Shown one piece after another: positions 28,094-37,718 of a stretch of DNA of 64,000 nt (the stretch's first letter is position 1; each line of letters opens with the position of its first letter). The stretch lies in contig NZ_CP183834.1 in the NCBI RefSeq assembly GCF_049675895.1, positions 2,356,001 through 2,420,000 of the forward strand, given 5' to 3'. The notes beneath the pieces are model-generated. The model was given only the letters and a program-made list of their open reading frames with translations. It was not told the DNA's origin and did no database searches. Source of the stretch: Ampullimonas aquatilis. Lineage in GTDB: Bacteria; Pseudomonadota; Gammaproteobacteria; Burkholderiales; Burkholderiaceae_D. A program made the position numbers and the translations under genes.

Positions 28094-30478
28094 CTACTTT
28101 GAAGACTTGAGGAGAAAATGCCCTAAGGCAGGTAGTAAAATACCTGCGCCCAACATATTCCAAATAAACATGAAACCAAGCAAAATACCCATGTCAGCCT
28201 GAAACTTGATTGGAGAAAATACCCAGGTCGCAACAGCAATGCCAAGAGTCATACCAGTAAGTGCTACAACCTTACCTGTAAATAACAATGCTTTGTAATA
28301 GGCATCTGACAAACTCATACCGTCTCGCAATCTAGCTAAGGTAACGGTAAGGATGTATAAAGCATAATCGACGCCGATTCCGACTCCAAGCGCAATTACT
28401 GGCAAAGTTGCTACTTTGACGCCAATTCCCAAGAAAACCATTAATGCTTCACACAGGATTGAGGTAAGTAACAAAGGGAGAACAGCACAGACAACGGCCT
28501 GCCAAGAACGAAAAGTAATGAATGCAAGTACGATTACGGCAGCATAGACAAAAATTAGCATTTCAACATTTGCTTTTTTCACTACAATATTTGTGGCCGC
28601 CTCGATACCTGAATTACCTGCCGCATTGAGAAATTTCACTTCTTCAGTGTTGTTTCGTTTAGCGAAATCTTCTACTACCTTGACCACTTGATCTAGGGTA
28701 TCTGCCTTGTGATCCTTTAGAAATACATAAATAGTCAACAAATTACACTTTTGATTGAACAACTCACGTGGTGCTCGTGTTGCGATTGCGTTAAGCATGT
28801 CTTGAGTTCGTGGCAATTCGTACCATTTCATACTACCTTCATTCATACCAGCTGCTGCTCTCTTGCTCAAAGCAGAGAATGAATTAGTCGACTCAACTCC
28901 TTGTAGCTGCTGTAATTCAGATTCAAGAACATCAACCTGACTTAAAGTCTGATATTTGACACATTGAAACTCAGGTGTTTTAACCATAACAACAAACACA
29001 TCACTACTAGCGGCATAATTAGCTGACATAAATGCGTTGTCACGGTTGTAACGAGAATCAGATCGTAACTCCGGAGCCCCAGGATCAAGATCTCCAACTT
29101 TTAATTGAAGACTAACTATAAATCCAAGTACACCGAGAATCACCGAGACTAGGACGGCAACAGTTGCCCATTTTCGGTGAGTAAACAAATCTAGAAATTC
29201 CCAAAATGGGTGCTTCTTGTGAGCTACATCTCGTTCATCCACCGCTCCTTCCTTTAGGCTGCGTTTAGCAGCACTTGAACTAACGCCTGTATAGGAGAGA
29301 ACAATCGGGAGCAGTATCAGATTCGTAAATATTAATCCAGCTACTCCCATGCTAGCGGTAATGGCAAGATCTTTGATCACAGGAATATCGATCACCATAA
29401 GTACAGCAAAACCAACTGCATCTGCAAGAAGTGCAGTAACTCCTGCCAAGAATAATCGTCGGAAGGTATAACGCGCCGCGACTAATTTGTGTGTGCCTCG
29501 TCCAATATCCTGCATCACACCATTCATCTTCTGAGCACCATGGCTCATGCCAATAGCAAAAACAAGAAATGGTACTAAAATTGAATACGGATCAAGTTCA
29601 TAACCTAATGTGGGCAATATACCAAGCAACCAGATCACAGCAATCAGTGAACAAGTTACTACTAGGGCAGTACTACGAAGACAACGTGTATACCAATAGA
29701 GCACCACAGTACAAATGACTATTGCAAGTGCAAAAAAAATAAGAACCTGTTTCAATCCATCAATTAAATCGCCGACTATCTTTGAGAAACCTGTTATATG
29801 TATATGGACTCCTTCGGCTTCGTATTTAACGCGCAACTGCTCAAGTTGGTTTGAAAATTCATGGTAATCAAGACGTGTACTATCACTACTAGCCTCATTT
29901 AGCGGTACAAGAATGATGGTCGACTTATAGTTACTCGCAACTAATTGCCCAATCTCACCAGAACGTTCAATATTTTCTCTAACTTGCTCTAGACTAGCTG
30001 AATTACCATCATAGTTTTCTGGAATGACCGGTCCACCATCTAGTCCTTCCTCAGTAACGCCGACCCATCGTGTAGCAGGTGTCCATAATGACTTCATATA
30101 TGGACGATCAACGCCTGGCATTAAAAATAATTCATCATTGAGGCGACGTAAGGTATCTAAATATTTGGCATCGTAAATTGAATCACCTGCAGCCTCAACA
30201 GCAATACGAACACTATTACCAAGACCCGCTAGATCTTGGCGATTCTCAAAGAAATTTAGAATGTAAGGATTTTTGGCCGGAATCATTTTGTCAAAACTAG
30301 CATTAAGCCTAATACCGAATGCTTGATATCCCAATACCAAAGTCAACAAAATGCATATCGCCATTACAATTAAACGATTATTGAAGAAAGCTCGCTCCAT
30401 TAAGCTTCCAGATCGACAATCGAAGTCTTTAATATTGTGGATTACAGGGTGTTCGCCCAATGAAGAATCGTGACTCAT
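28094..30478 (-). CDS. RND-superfamily (MMPL-like) transporter
   Basis: Inner-membrane proton-driven transporter of 794 residues with two homologous halves, each with one helix, a large periplasmic loop and a bundle of five helices. The pattern IALGVGIGVDYALYIL in the second half and VFAIGMSHGAQKMNGV in the first are typical of the sterol-sensing/MMPL group. It overlaps the upstream YCF48-like gene by 4 bases. The quartet DUF1302, DUF1329, YCF48 and this RND type recurs in steroid, terpene and aromatic degraders and is thought to move hydrophobic substrates across the envelope. Confidence 0.88.
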   Translation of the reverse strand: MSHDSSLGEHPVIHNIKDFDCRSGSLMERAFFNNRLIVMAICILLTLVLGYQAFGIRLNASFDKMIPAKNPYILNFFENRQDLAGLGNSVRIAVEAAGDSIYDAKYLDTLRRLNDELFLMPGVDRPYMKSLWTPATRWVGVTEEGLDGGPVIPENYDGNSASLEQVRENIERSGEIGQLVASNYKSTIILVPLNEASSDSTRLDYHEFSNQLEQLRVKYEAEGVHIHITGFSKIVGDLIDGLKQVLIFFALAIVICTVVLYWYTRCLRSTALVVTCSLIAVIWLLGILPTLGYELDPYSILVPFLVFAIGMSHGAQKMNGVMQDIGRGTHKLVAARYTFRRLFLAGVTALLADAVGFAVLMVIDIPVIKDLAITASMGVAGLIFTNLILLPIVLSYTGVSSSAAKRSLKEGAVDERDVAHKKHPFWEFLDLFTHRKWATVAVLVSVILGVLGFIVSLQLKVGDLDPGAPELRSDSRYNRDNAFMSANYAASSDVFVVMVKTPEFQCVKYQTLSQVDVLESELQQLQGVESTNSFSALSKRAAAGMNEGSMKWYELPRTQDMLNAIATRAPRELFNQKCNLLTIYVFLKDHKADTLDQVVKVVEDFAKRNNTEEVKFLNAAGNSGIEAATNIVVKKANVEMLIFVYAAVIVLAFITFRSWQAVVCAVLPLLLTSILCEALMVFLGIGVKVATLPVIALGVGIGVDYALYILTVTLARLRDGMSLSDAYYKALLFTGKVVALTGMTLGIAVATWVFSPIKFQADMGILLGFMFIWNMLGAGILLPALGHFLLKSSK

Positions 30479-31560
30479 TTTTTATTATCCAAATCAGTTT
30501 GATTTTGTGATGCTTTATTAATACCACGCACTCCGGCAAAAAGTAATTGTCCATTGGTGGTTTCTATCGCTGCACTTAAAGGGGTTACTTTAGGTAACTC
30601 GGACTTTGTGAAATGTTTTCCACTATCCTTGCTGATTAGAACGTTGCCACCATCATCTACTAGTACGACGTGCCCATCACTCATGCGCACACCTGCTGTA
30701 AGCGTATTTGTCACTGGACTATCACACTTTTGCCATGACAAACCTTTATCGCTTGACCAATACGCATTTCCGCGCATACCGAAGGCAATTAAGTTTTCAC
30801 CCGCTGCCAGAACTCCAAAATAAGTTCCCTGATAAGGAGTATTTATAACTTTGTAAGCATCTTCATTATTTTTCGACACAAATATCGAACCTTGCTCACC
30901 AGCTAGGTAAATTGCATCACCGGCATCATGAATTGAATAAATGTGTAAACCTTTAGGATTGTCAATTTTCTCTTGGAGAGGCTTCCAAGTGATTCCACCA
31001 TTGGTGGTTGAGAAAATTAATCCGTAAGCGCCGACTATGAGGCCATTATTTGAATCAAAAAAATGAACATCGAGAAAGGGCTTGTCCGGCCCGTCAGAGA
31101 GCAACCGTTGAGCATCAGCAACAAATGCTTTTGATGCATTTGATTTTTTTGCCTCTTCTAACACTAACTCTGCTGCACGCTTCCCGTCGAGCAATTTATT
31201 CCAACTTAGACCACCATCTTTCGTTTGGAGCACTATGCCGCTATGTCCAGTTACCCAGCCCTCTTTGTCATTGACAAAAGATATGCTAGTCAAAGTGACA
31301 CTAACAGGAACCTTCGCCTGCTGCCAACTCTTACCATCATCATCTGACCATAGGATTAATCCTCTTTCACCGACTGCTACCAAACGCTTACCAGCCTTTT
31401 CAAGGGCTAAAAGTACTGAAGTCGTCGTACGCTCTGAAGAACGCATTATTGCTGGGCGGTCTAAGACATCAGGCTCAGCTAATGCTGATATTGTTATCGA
31501 AAAACCCATTATTAGCGTATAGAATACCCGCGACATGTTTTGCTTCATGTCGAAACTCAT
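30475..31560 (-). CDS. YCF48/HCF136-like beta-propeller protein
   Basis: Exported protein of 361 residues made of repeated BNR/YCF48 blades, each with an Asp-box-like SxDxGxxW element (WSDDDGKSWQQ, TKDGGLSWNK, TTNGGITWKP, SSDKGLSWQK, SKDSGKHF), predicting a beta-propeller. A signal peptide ends near SALAEP. The ATG at 31560 is chosen because GGAGGAG lies 8-14 bases upstream; a longer frame lacks support. It is translationally coupled to the RND gene and is probably its periplasmic partner. Confidence 0.85.
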   Translation of the reverse strand: MSFDMKQNMSRVFYTLIMGFSITISALAEPDVLDRPAIMRSSERTTTSVLLALEKAGKRLVAVGERGLILWSDDDGKSWQQAKVPVSVTLTSISFVNDKEGWVTGHSGIVLQTKDGGLSWNKLLDGKRAAELVLEEAKKSNASKAFVADAQRLLSDGPDKPFLDVHFFDSNNGLIVGAYGLIFSTTNGGITWKPLQEKIDNPKGLHIYSIHDAGDAIYLAGEQGSIFVSKNNEDAYKVINTPYQGTYFGVLAAGENLIAFGMRGNAYWSSDKGLSWQKCDSPVTNTLTAGVRMSDGHVVLVDDGGNVLISKDSGKHFTKSELPKVTPLSAAIETTNGQLLFAGVRGINKASQNQTDLDNKK

Positions 31561-31648
31561 GATGAAACTCCTCCGAACGGGTTGAAAGTACCCCCTCCAA
31601 CCCGACAAACACACAAGGAAAAAGTCGTAAAGACCGTTACGTAGTTTC

Positions 31649-33007
31649 TTAACGGATTCCCGCGCCAGCTAATGCATCTGCTGAGAAATATGCTTCTGGA
31701 CGACGCGCCACCACCTTGTATGGAGATCTCATATCGTTATAAAGATTGTTAACCATCCACGTTCCTGCCTGTAGATTAAATACTGTAAACGTCGTAGAAA
31801 CTACAGCTGGAATATCTGGAGCCACAAATGGCACAGCATGTTGAGTTCGCCACAATTTCCCTTGCGAATCGTATCCATCCACAAGGAGGACAGACCAACT
31901 ATCTTCATCGACATAGAATTGTTTCTTAGGCACTACGTGGCGTTTGCCTTGAGCTAGGTTCGCTTCAATCACCCAGACCCTATGTAGTTCCCAACGCATT
32001 TTGTCTGGATTTAAATGATGTGGAACGAATACATCATCGGTTTTAGCAAGCTGAAATGCATTATCGTTGTATGGAACATAGACTTCTTTTTTTCCAAGAA
32101 TCTTCCAGTCATAACGCTCTAAGGATCCTAAAAACATAAATACTTCGTCAAAATAGTTTTGACCAGATGCCACAAAATCAGGAGTATCAAATGCAATCGT
32201 TGGAGCGCGCCGCACTCGACGTTGACCCGTAAGGTACTGCCATGCTTGCCGTCCTCTTCCTACCTGATCAATTGGATCCCTTAATAAAATTGACTCACCT
32301 GCTTTGAATGGAGGATCTGTTTGTACCTGGCGCAAATACATAAACTCTCCGCCAAATTTTTCTAGTGCACCATCTTTTTGATAATAGGGAAATTGATGAT
32401 CATCAGTTGCTTCTACAGCCATCGTCCTTGTTCCATCTGCTGCTCCAACCCAAACGCGAAAAGGAATTTCAATTGACTCACCCTTCCACCGCAATAAGTG
32501 GTTCCACATTACTTCTGCGCCAGTTTTTGGTATTGGGAAAGGTATGCCTCCAAATGCATTTTCAATGTTATTACCTTCTTGAGTAGACTTAGCTCGTGTT
32601 GCATTTGCGAAGGTATTGTCATACACCCATTGTGGTGCCGAAGCCGTACGATGTGTTGGGTAAACGTCAATACGAAAACTTGAATATTTTTTCATCAGGG
32701 CTTGCACCCCTTCAGATAGCTTGTCTTTATATTGATCTAGGTTTTTGGCAGAAATCTGTAAGATTGGCTTCTCTGATGAAAAAGTGTCTGGACGCGGTGC
32801 TCCAAGTTGATAACCTGCAAGAGGTTTATTAAGACCACCATCCCAAGCCGGAATCGAACCATCTTTGTTAGCTGATTTTTCACCACCTAATGGAGTTAAC
32901 GTAGTTTTAAGAGTTGCCGCCTCCTCCACAGTCACCCCGGCAAAACTTGGAATTGAAATAGCATAAAGCGTAGCAATTACTGTTGCTAAAAATGTGCGTC
33001 TTATCAT
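31649..33007 (-). CDS. DUF1329 periplasmic lipoprotein-like protein
   Basis: A 452-residue exported protein with a signal peptide (MIRRTFLATVIATLYAISIP) and the family opening GVTVEEAATLKTTLTPLGGE followed by DGSIPAWDGG. DUF1329 proteins resemble LolA/LolB-type hydrophobic-ligand carriers and almost always accompany a DUF1302 porin-like protein and an RND transporter. Here it lies 13 bases after the DUF1302 gene. No lipobox Cys is seen, so it is probably soluble in the periplasm. Confidence 0.88.
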   Translation of the reverse strand: MIRRTFLATVIATLYAISIPSFAGVTVEEAATLKTTLTPLGGEKSANKDGSIPAWDGGLNKPLAGYQLGAPRPDTFSSEKPILQISAKNLDQYKDKLSEGVQALMKKYSSFRIDVYPTHRTASAPQWVYDNTFANATRAKSTQEGNNIENAFGGIPFPIPKTGAEVMWNHLLRWKGESIEIPFRVWVGAADGTRTMAVEATDDHQFPYYQKDGALEKFGGEFMYLRQVQTDPPFKAGESILLRDPIDQVGRGRQAWQYLTGQRRVRRAPTIAFDTPDFVASGQNYFDEVFMFLGSLERYDWKILGKKEVYVPYNDNAFQLAKTDDVFVPHHLNPDKMRWELHRVWVIEANLAQGKRHVVPKKQFYVDEDSWSVLLVDGYDSQGKLWRTQHAVPFVAPDIPAVVSTTFTVFNLQAGTWMVNNLYNDMRSPYKVVARRPEAYFSADALAGAGIR

Positions 33008-33020
33008 TTTTGTCTCCTAT

Positions 33021-34688
33021 TTAAAACGTAGTTTGTACCGTGAAAGAAACAAAATCTCGGTCATGCAAAGACTGTGCACCAGTCTGCATATACAAACCTG
33101 GAATAGAGGTAGTATTGGGAGTTAAGAACGCGTTTTCCTTACCAAGGTAACGCGTATAATTCACTGCTATCTTCCATTTCTTTTGGTATAGCCCCTTCAA
33201 GCCGATACTAAAATCACCTCCATGCTCGACACCTCCATTAAACTTAAAAACGGCGGACGATCGACCACTTGGGTTATATCCAAATCCGATAGGAACTGAT
33301 AAATCAAGTCCCGAGAAGACTTGAAAATATTGTGGGGAAAAAATCATACGAAAGGCGGTTGCATCTCTCGTCACATTCGGATCTACCGCCAAGGGATTTT
33401 TATCAATGCTTAAAGTACGATTCCAGGCAAACTCACCTAACAACTCTGCACCATCCCATAATGAGTTTTTACTCATTAGATAAATAGCAGACAATTGGGC
33501 ATGAGCAGTTTTTCCGATTGCATAGATTGGATTTCCAGAGCTATTACCCAATAAACCAATATCAACTTGCGGCGCTGAAACCAAAGGTGCGTTCCATCGA
33601 TATGATGCCTCCCCAGAGACATTTGCCTCACCGATGACCGTACTAAAACTTGCACCAAATGTTTTGATTTTTTCTGGGTAAACATTTCTAAAGTTGTTAC
33701 CCAAATTCATCATAATTTGAGGATTCTTATCGTTGTATTGCGCTAGATACACTCCATATTCAACATCACCAGAGTCAGGCTTGAAACGCATCTGCAAACC
33801 ACCTTGTGGAGCATCCGGTTTAAGATCCCCTACCTTCACCATTCCCACTGGAGTTCCTGGAAGTAGGCTTTCTACACCAGCCCCTACGAAATCAACATCA
33901 CTCAGGAAAGAGCCTGACGCAGGCAGCCTATTTTTTTCCCATTGATACTGGTAGTAAGCACCAACAGAAAAATTAGACGAAATTTGAACTTGAGTTGAAA
34001 CCTGTCCAACTGGGCGAATGATTTCTTTAAATTGCGATCCTGGAACAGACAGCAACTTAATTAGGTCAATTGGCGCCTGTGCGTTTGCTATCCCGTTTGC
34101 ACCAAAAAACAAGCTCTCGCCATAAAGCACCGTATGCCTACCAGCCCGTATCGAGTATGGCGTTTCTGAAGATGAATCACTTCTTAAAAAAATAAACGCA
34201 TCAAGAACTTCGATTTTTCGCCCCATCATATTTCGGGTATCACGATTAAACTGACCTGCAGGTACTGATGTAGAGTTCACACTATCCGAATGGTTATCAT
34301 TACTTCGGTTATAAGCTTCATCAAACCAAGCAGCTCCGCTTACCCTAAAGCCCATATTCTTGTATGTCAGATCTAACTCTGAAAATACGTCAAGACGATT
34401 TGATACTATCCCCTTTTTGAAATTTCTATCTCCATCATCCAACTGGCGGCCGGGAGCTAAAAAAGAAGGCACCATGGCATCTCCTCCAGCCACTTTTTCA
34501 CTCGGATTATTTAGGCGATATGCGGCACTGTACTTAATGGTGTTATCCCACCGCACCTTTAGATCAGTGTTATCCGTGGCAATATCAAAAGCCATAGCAT
34601 TGACCCCATAAACAAGTGATGCAACGATCAACGCGACAGTCTTAATTCGAAATGACGTGCACGCTGGACGTCGATTTGTATTTTTCAT
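33021..34688 (-). CDS. DUF1302 outer-membrane protein, first gene of the catabolic operon
   Basis: A 555-residue exported protein with a signal sequence ending near NAMAF and many alternating amphipathic strands, ending in the aromatic residue of FTVQTTF, the mark of an outer-membrane beta-barrel. The family opening DLKVRWDNTIKYSAAYRL and the motif RHTVLYGESLFFGANGIA are typical of DUF1302. It is the promoter-proximal gene of the leftward operon, with GAGGAGGGA before the ATG. The likely role is passage of a hydrophobic substrate through the outer membrane. Confidence 0.88.
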   Translation of the reverse strand: MKNTNRRPACTSFRIKTVALIVASLVYGVNAMAFDIATDNTDLKVRWDNTIKYSAAYRLNNPSEKVAGGDAMVPSFLAPGRQLDDGDRNFKKGIVSNRLDVFSELDLTYKNMGFRVSGAAWFDEAYNRSNDNHSDSVNSTSVPAGQFNRDTRNMMGRKIEVLDAFIFLRSDSSSETPYSIRAGRHTVLYGESLFFGANGIANAQAPIDLIKLLSVPGSQFKEIIRPVGQVSTQVQISSNFSVGAYYQYQWEKNRLPASGSFLSDVDFVGAGVESLLPGTPVGMVKVGDLKPDAPQGGLQMRFKPDSGDVEYGVYLAQYNDKNPQIMMNLGNNFRNVYPEKIKTFGASFSTVIGEANVSGEASYRWNAPLVSAPQVDIGLLGNSSGNPIYAIGKTAHAQLSAIYLMSKNSLWDGAELLGEFAWNRTLSIDKNPLAVDPNVTRDATAFRMIFSPQYFQVFSGLDLSVPIGFGYNPSGRSSAVFKFNGGVEHGGDFSIGLKGLYQKKWKIAVNYTRYLGKENAFLTPNTTSIPGLYMQTGAQSLHDRDFVSFTVQTTF

Positions 34689-34732
34689 TTGTCCCTCCTC
34701 TTTTTACCCATCTCCTAAATCTGCCTCTTATT

Positions 34733-34798
34733 TAGGTGACCACGTTCGCGCTATTGCGCAATTCGATTTGACGAACACGCCAAGCGGCTCGTCACCTA
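34733..34798 (-). promoter_or_regulatory. structured mRNA leader of the catabolic operon
   Basis: In the leader of the DUF1302 gene, arms TAGGTGAC and GTCACCTA (8 of 8 paired) close a 66-base element. Inside are a weaker GTTCG/CGAAC pair and the palindrome TTGCGCAA. It lies 45 bases before the start codon. It could be an RNA regulatory fold or a protein-binding site; I do not recognise a known riboswitch. Confidence 0.45.
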
Positions 34799-34979
34799 GA
34801 GAGCAACCATAAGGGCTCTTACCCGCCCTCTCATTTAAAGTTCTTACGACTCAATAAAACAGAGGCTGCTCACGTGGTCAGTACAATACGACAAAATATA
34901 TATAAAAGCAACTTTCGTATAAATTATTTTTAATAAATACTTTTTTTACTTATATAGAATTTTGTAGATAGTTCGCCTA

Positions 34980-34997
34980 AAATGACTGCAGTCATTT
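34980..34997. promoter_or_regulatory. 18-bp perfect palindrome, likely GntR operator
   Basis: AAATGACTGCAGTCATTT is a perfect 18-bp palindrome in the divergent region between the catabolic operon and the GntR-type regulator, 32 bases before the regulator ATG. Dimeric FadR-subfamily regulators bind short palindromes at this kind of place, so autoregulation and control of the operon are likely. Confidence 0.65.
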
Positions 34998-35029
34998 GTG
35001 CGATTCTTATAAGGCTATAGACATTGACC

Positions 35030-35758
35030 ATGAATAGTTCGAGCTTCATAACCAGCCGACGTCGCAACAGTGATTTAGTCGCTAGAACTCAGGCATCTAT
35101 CATCACAGACGCCTTGAGACAAGACATCATTGCAGGAGTTTTTCCACCAGATTCGAAACTAAAACTGCGCGAATTATCAGAACGTTATGCGGTTGGAACC
35201 ATTCCACTTAGGGAAGCTCTTTCTAGACTAGCTATGAGTGGATTTGTTGACGTCGAAGATCAACGAGGATTTCGGGTAGCCGGTATTTCTGAAGCCGAAC
35301 TTAGCGACATAACTAATGTGCGTCAACGTCTGGAAGCAGATGCGTTACGAGACTCCATTAAGCATGGAGATGTCAATTGGGAAACCGAATTAATGTCAGC
35401 TAATCATAGACTTAGCCGGATCCCAATGTTACTCAAAGAGCCGGTAGAAATTCTAAATCCTGAATGGGAAAAAGCACATTGCGCCTTACACGATGCTTTA
35501 TTGGCAGGTTCAACTTCTAACTGGCTGCAGAAGCTATCTGCATTGCTTCGCGAACAAACCTCTAGATATAGACAGTTATCATTACGAGCAGAAAAATCAA
35601 ACTTTCGAGATGTAACAAAAGAGCACCAACAAATTGTTGATGCAGCTCTTAAGCGCGATGCTGAAAAAGCTTGTCTTCTTCTTCACGATCATTTCGCTAC
35701 AACCACACGCTTAGCATTAGACAATGCAAAGTTATATAACCATAACGTAATAGATTGA
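35030..35758 (+). CDS. GntR-family (FCD domain) transcriptional regulator
   Basis: A 242-residue regulator with an N-terminal winged helix (about residues 22-85; KLKLRELSERYAVGTIPLREALSRL) and a C-terminal helical FCD ligand domain (about 95-225), the FadR/VanR type that senses organic acids. It diverges from the DUF1302 gene and has a perfect palindrome just upstream, so it probably represses or activates the catabolic operon in response to a pathway acid. The start is ATG at 35030 or TTG at 35024; the latter has AAGG at better spacing. Confidence 0.88.
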   Translation: MNSSSFITSRRRNSDLVARTQASIITDALRQDIIAGVFPPDSKLKLRELSERYAVGTIPLREALSRLAMSGFVDVEDQRGFRVAGISEAELSDITNVRQRLEADALRDSIKHGDVNWETELMSANHRLSRIPMLLKEPVEILNPEWEKAHCALHDALLAGSTSNWLQKLSALLREQTSRYRQLSLRAEKSNFRDVTKEHQQIVDAALKRDAEKACLLLHDHFATTTRLALDNAKLYNHNVID

Positions 35759-35974
35759 TTAGGTTTATTTATAGAAACCGAAGCTTTAATGATCAGTAAA
35801 TCTTAGCCACTTCAATAGCGATTCTTAGTTATTCTTGCAGTCTAAGGTAATCAAATGCGTACCAACTTCACTTTGGTTTCTGATCCCAAATTCACTCAAA
35901 ATCTTCGTAGACACACTGTTGACACACAAATCCGGTGTCGATACCATGCATACACATCATTAATTGAGTGAATC

Positions 35975-36169
35975 ATGATGACTCACGTAGCACAAGCCGC
36001 AGGTGTAAAAGTAGGCACATGTGTACGGTTAACTGCCCAGCCTGGACGAATTATTATCGAGACAGCAGAAGATGTCCCATCTCTCGCTGCTATGCTTGCT
36101 ACGTTTGATCCCAAGCGGCATGGTGGCGAAGTGATGGCGTTGACACCCATCGGTAAGGAAATTCTCTGA
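35975..36169 (+). CDS. MazE-like (AbrB-fold) antitoxin
   Basis: A 64-residue protein with a swapped-hairpin AbrB/MazE-like N-terminus (VKVGTCVRLTAQPGRIIIE) and a short acidic-to-basic tail. Its stop codon overlaps the start of the MazF-like gene by one base (TGATG), the usual toxin-antitoxin coupling. It would bind its own promoter and neutralise the toxin. The gene is intact while its partner is frameshifted. Confidence 0.78.
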   Translation: MMTHVAQAAGVKVGTCVRLTAQPGRIIIETAEDVPSLAAMLATFDPKRHGGEVMALTPIGKEIL

Positions 36170-36600
36170 TGGCGAAAGGAAAGCAGATTGAATGGTGCCC
36201 TGAGAAAGCGGAAATCATTTACATCCAACAAAGCTCACAAGTAGGGAAAGTAATGACCAACAGGTTTCCGATATTGGTCTCGTCACCCAAGGCATTTAAT
36301 GCGTGTACTGGCATTGTGATTGGCTTTCCAATGACGCAAGATGAGCGCAATCAGGATAATCCATTCGCGGTCATCGTTCAGGGGCCAAACCAAGAAATGG
36401 GATATGTATTGGCATTTCAGCCGAAATCATTCTATTGGCGTGACCGCCAGCTAGCCCGCACCCTTGGGGCGGCAACCATGAAACTGTTTTGGCCACAGCA
36501 CTTGCCAAGCTTGATGCAATTTGCGATATTAGCACGCCATAGCCTGTCAAAAACACTATTTGTCACGAAAATTAGTCTGCAAAGTCCAGAATTTAATTAG
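36169..36600 (+). pseudogene. MazF/PemK-like toxin, C-terminal frameshift
   Basis: Residues 1-95 match PemK/MazF endoribonucleases (WCPEKAEIIYIQ, RFPILVSSPKAFNACTGIVIG, NPFAVIV, YVLAFQPKSFYWRDRQ). After YWRDRQ the family continues with a PHPWG motif; this occurs in the +1 frame (ASPHPWGG ... LATALAKLDAICDI) and ends at a stop at 36540-36542. One lost base near 36453 therefore replaces the last 30 or so residues with an unrelated tail running to 36600. Active-site elements lie before the shift, so residual activity cannot be excluded. Confidence 0.75.
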
Positions 36601-36861
36601 GAAACGACTTGGGAAAACACAGTCCAAAGTTAAATGAACAAAGCCGATAAAAGTTCCGACTTAAATGCATTTCAAGTTCATAGTTAGTTTGAAAGCTAAC
36701 TCATAAACCTATGATTTTATTAAAAAAGAAGTTTAGATTAAGACAAATTTCAACACTAACATCAGATTTTTTGGTCGACTATAAACTTGTTAGAAATTAT
36801 GTTCTATAAGCCTAATCAAAATTTATAGGGAATAGATAGAGACTTGTGTAATGAGAAAGGT

Positions 36862-37570
36862 ATGAAGATGATATTTATCTTGGATATCCCAGTTACTAGT
36901 GGTCGCGTAATTCAGCAGTTACTTTGTGTATTATTTCTTTGGACTACAACAGCATGCACAACCATTGTTGACCACAATTCAAAGACAAATAGTAATTTGT
37001 CTGAAACAGAATTGGTCACTAATGGGGATATACCATTTAATGAGGCTTAAGGCGATAGACACGCCATCAAATTTAGTTGATGTATTAAAAAACATCAATT
37101 CTTCAATAACACAACATTTATTAATGAATTCTTCTTTTCTTGAAGATGAAAATCTTAAAAAAATGTTTGGAGCAGGGAATATAGAGCGAATGCCAGAAAA
37201 TAACCTAGAAAAAACATCAGTCAGCTTTATTGCTGTTGATAAGTTAAAGGGTATGAACATTAATATTTGGCAAGCACAATCCAAACCTTTTTCCACCAAC
37301 ATAATCATTAATATTTATTCAAAAGATGTAGAAAGCCCGACTTTCGAAGAAATAGAAAAAATATATGGAATAAATTGAAATTTTGATAAAGGTATAGAAG
37401 ACCAGTATGTACGTCAACATAACCGAGTCTTCAAAAAAAGTGTGCACAAACTAGGTAATAGAGCAATTTTCTACCGATATGATGATGTTTTAAGTAAGTC
37501 AAAAATTACTTTCGAAGTAGATTTCGATGGCAGAATAAATGCAATATATGCTACTCAAGAGAGTCAGTGA
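36862..37570 (+). pseudogene. lipoprotein gene, frameshifted and interrupted
   Basis: The frame opens with a lipoprotein signal (QQLLCVLFLWTTTAC, lipobox TTAC) and stops at 37048-37050 after DIPFNEA. The protein continues in another frame (KAIDTPSNLVDVLKNINSS onwards) to a TGA at 37376-37378, after which the same frame stays open for 63 codons (NFDKGIEDQYVRQHNRVF ... FDGRINAIYATQESQ) to 37570. One frameshift and one nonsense codon thus split one lipoprotein of about 235 residues. The family is not recognised. Confidence 0.6.
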
Positions 37571-37718
37571 TTATGCAAACGTAATCAATCTATCGTTGAT
37601 CCATTGATCAAAAATCTAATATCCATTTAAATATTCTTACATAGCATGCGTGATCATTCACTCTTAATGGAATGCAATTTGGAGGAAACTTTGGCATGTC
37701 AATCAACTCAACTTTACT

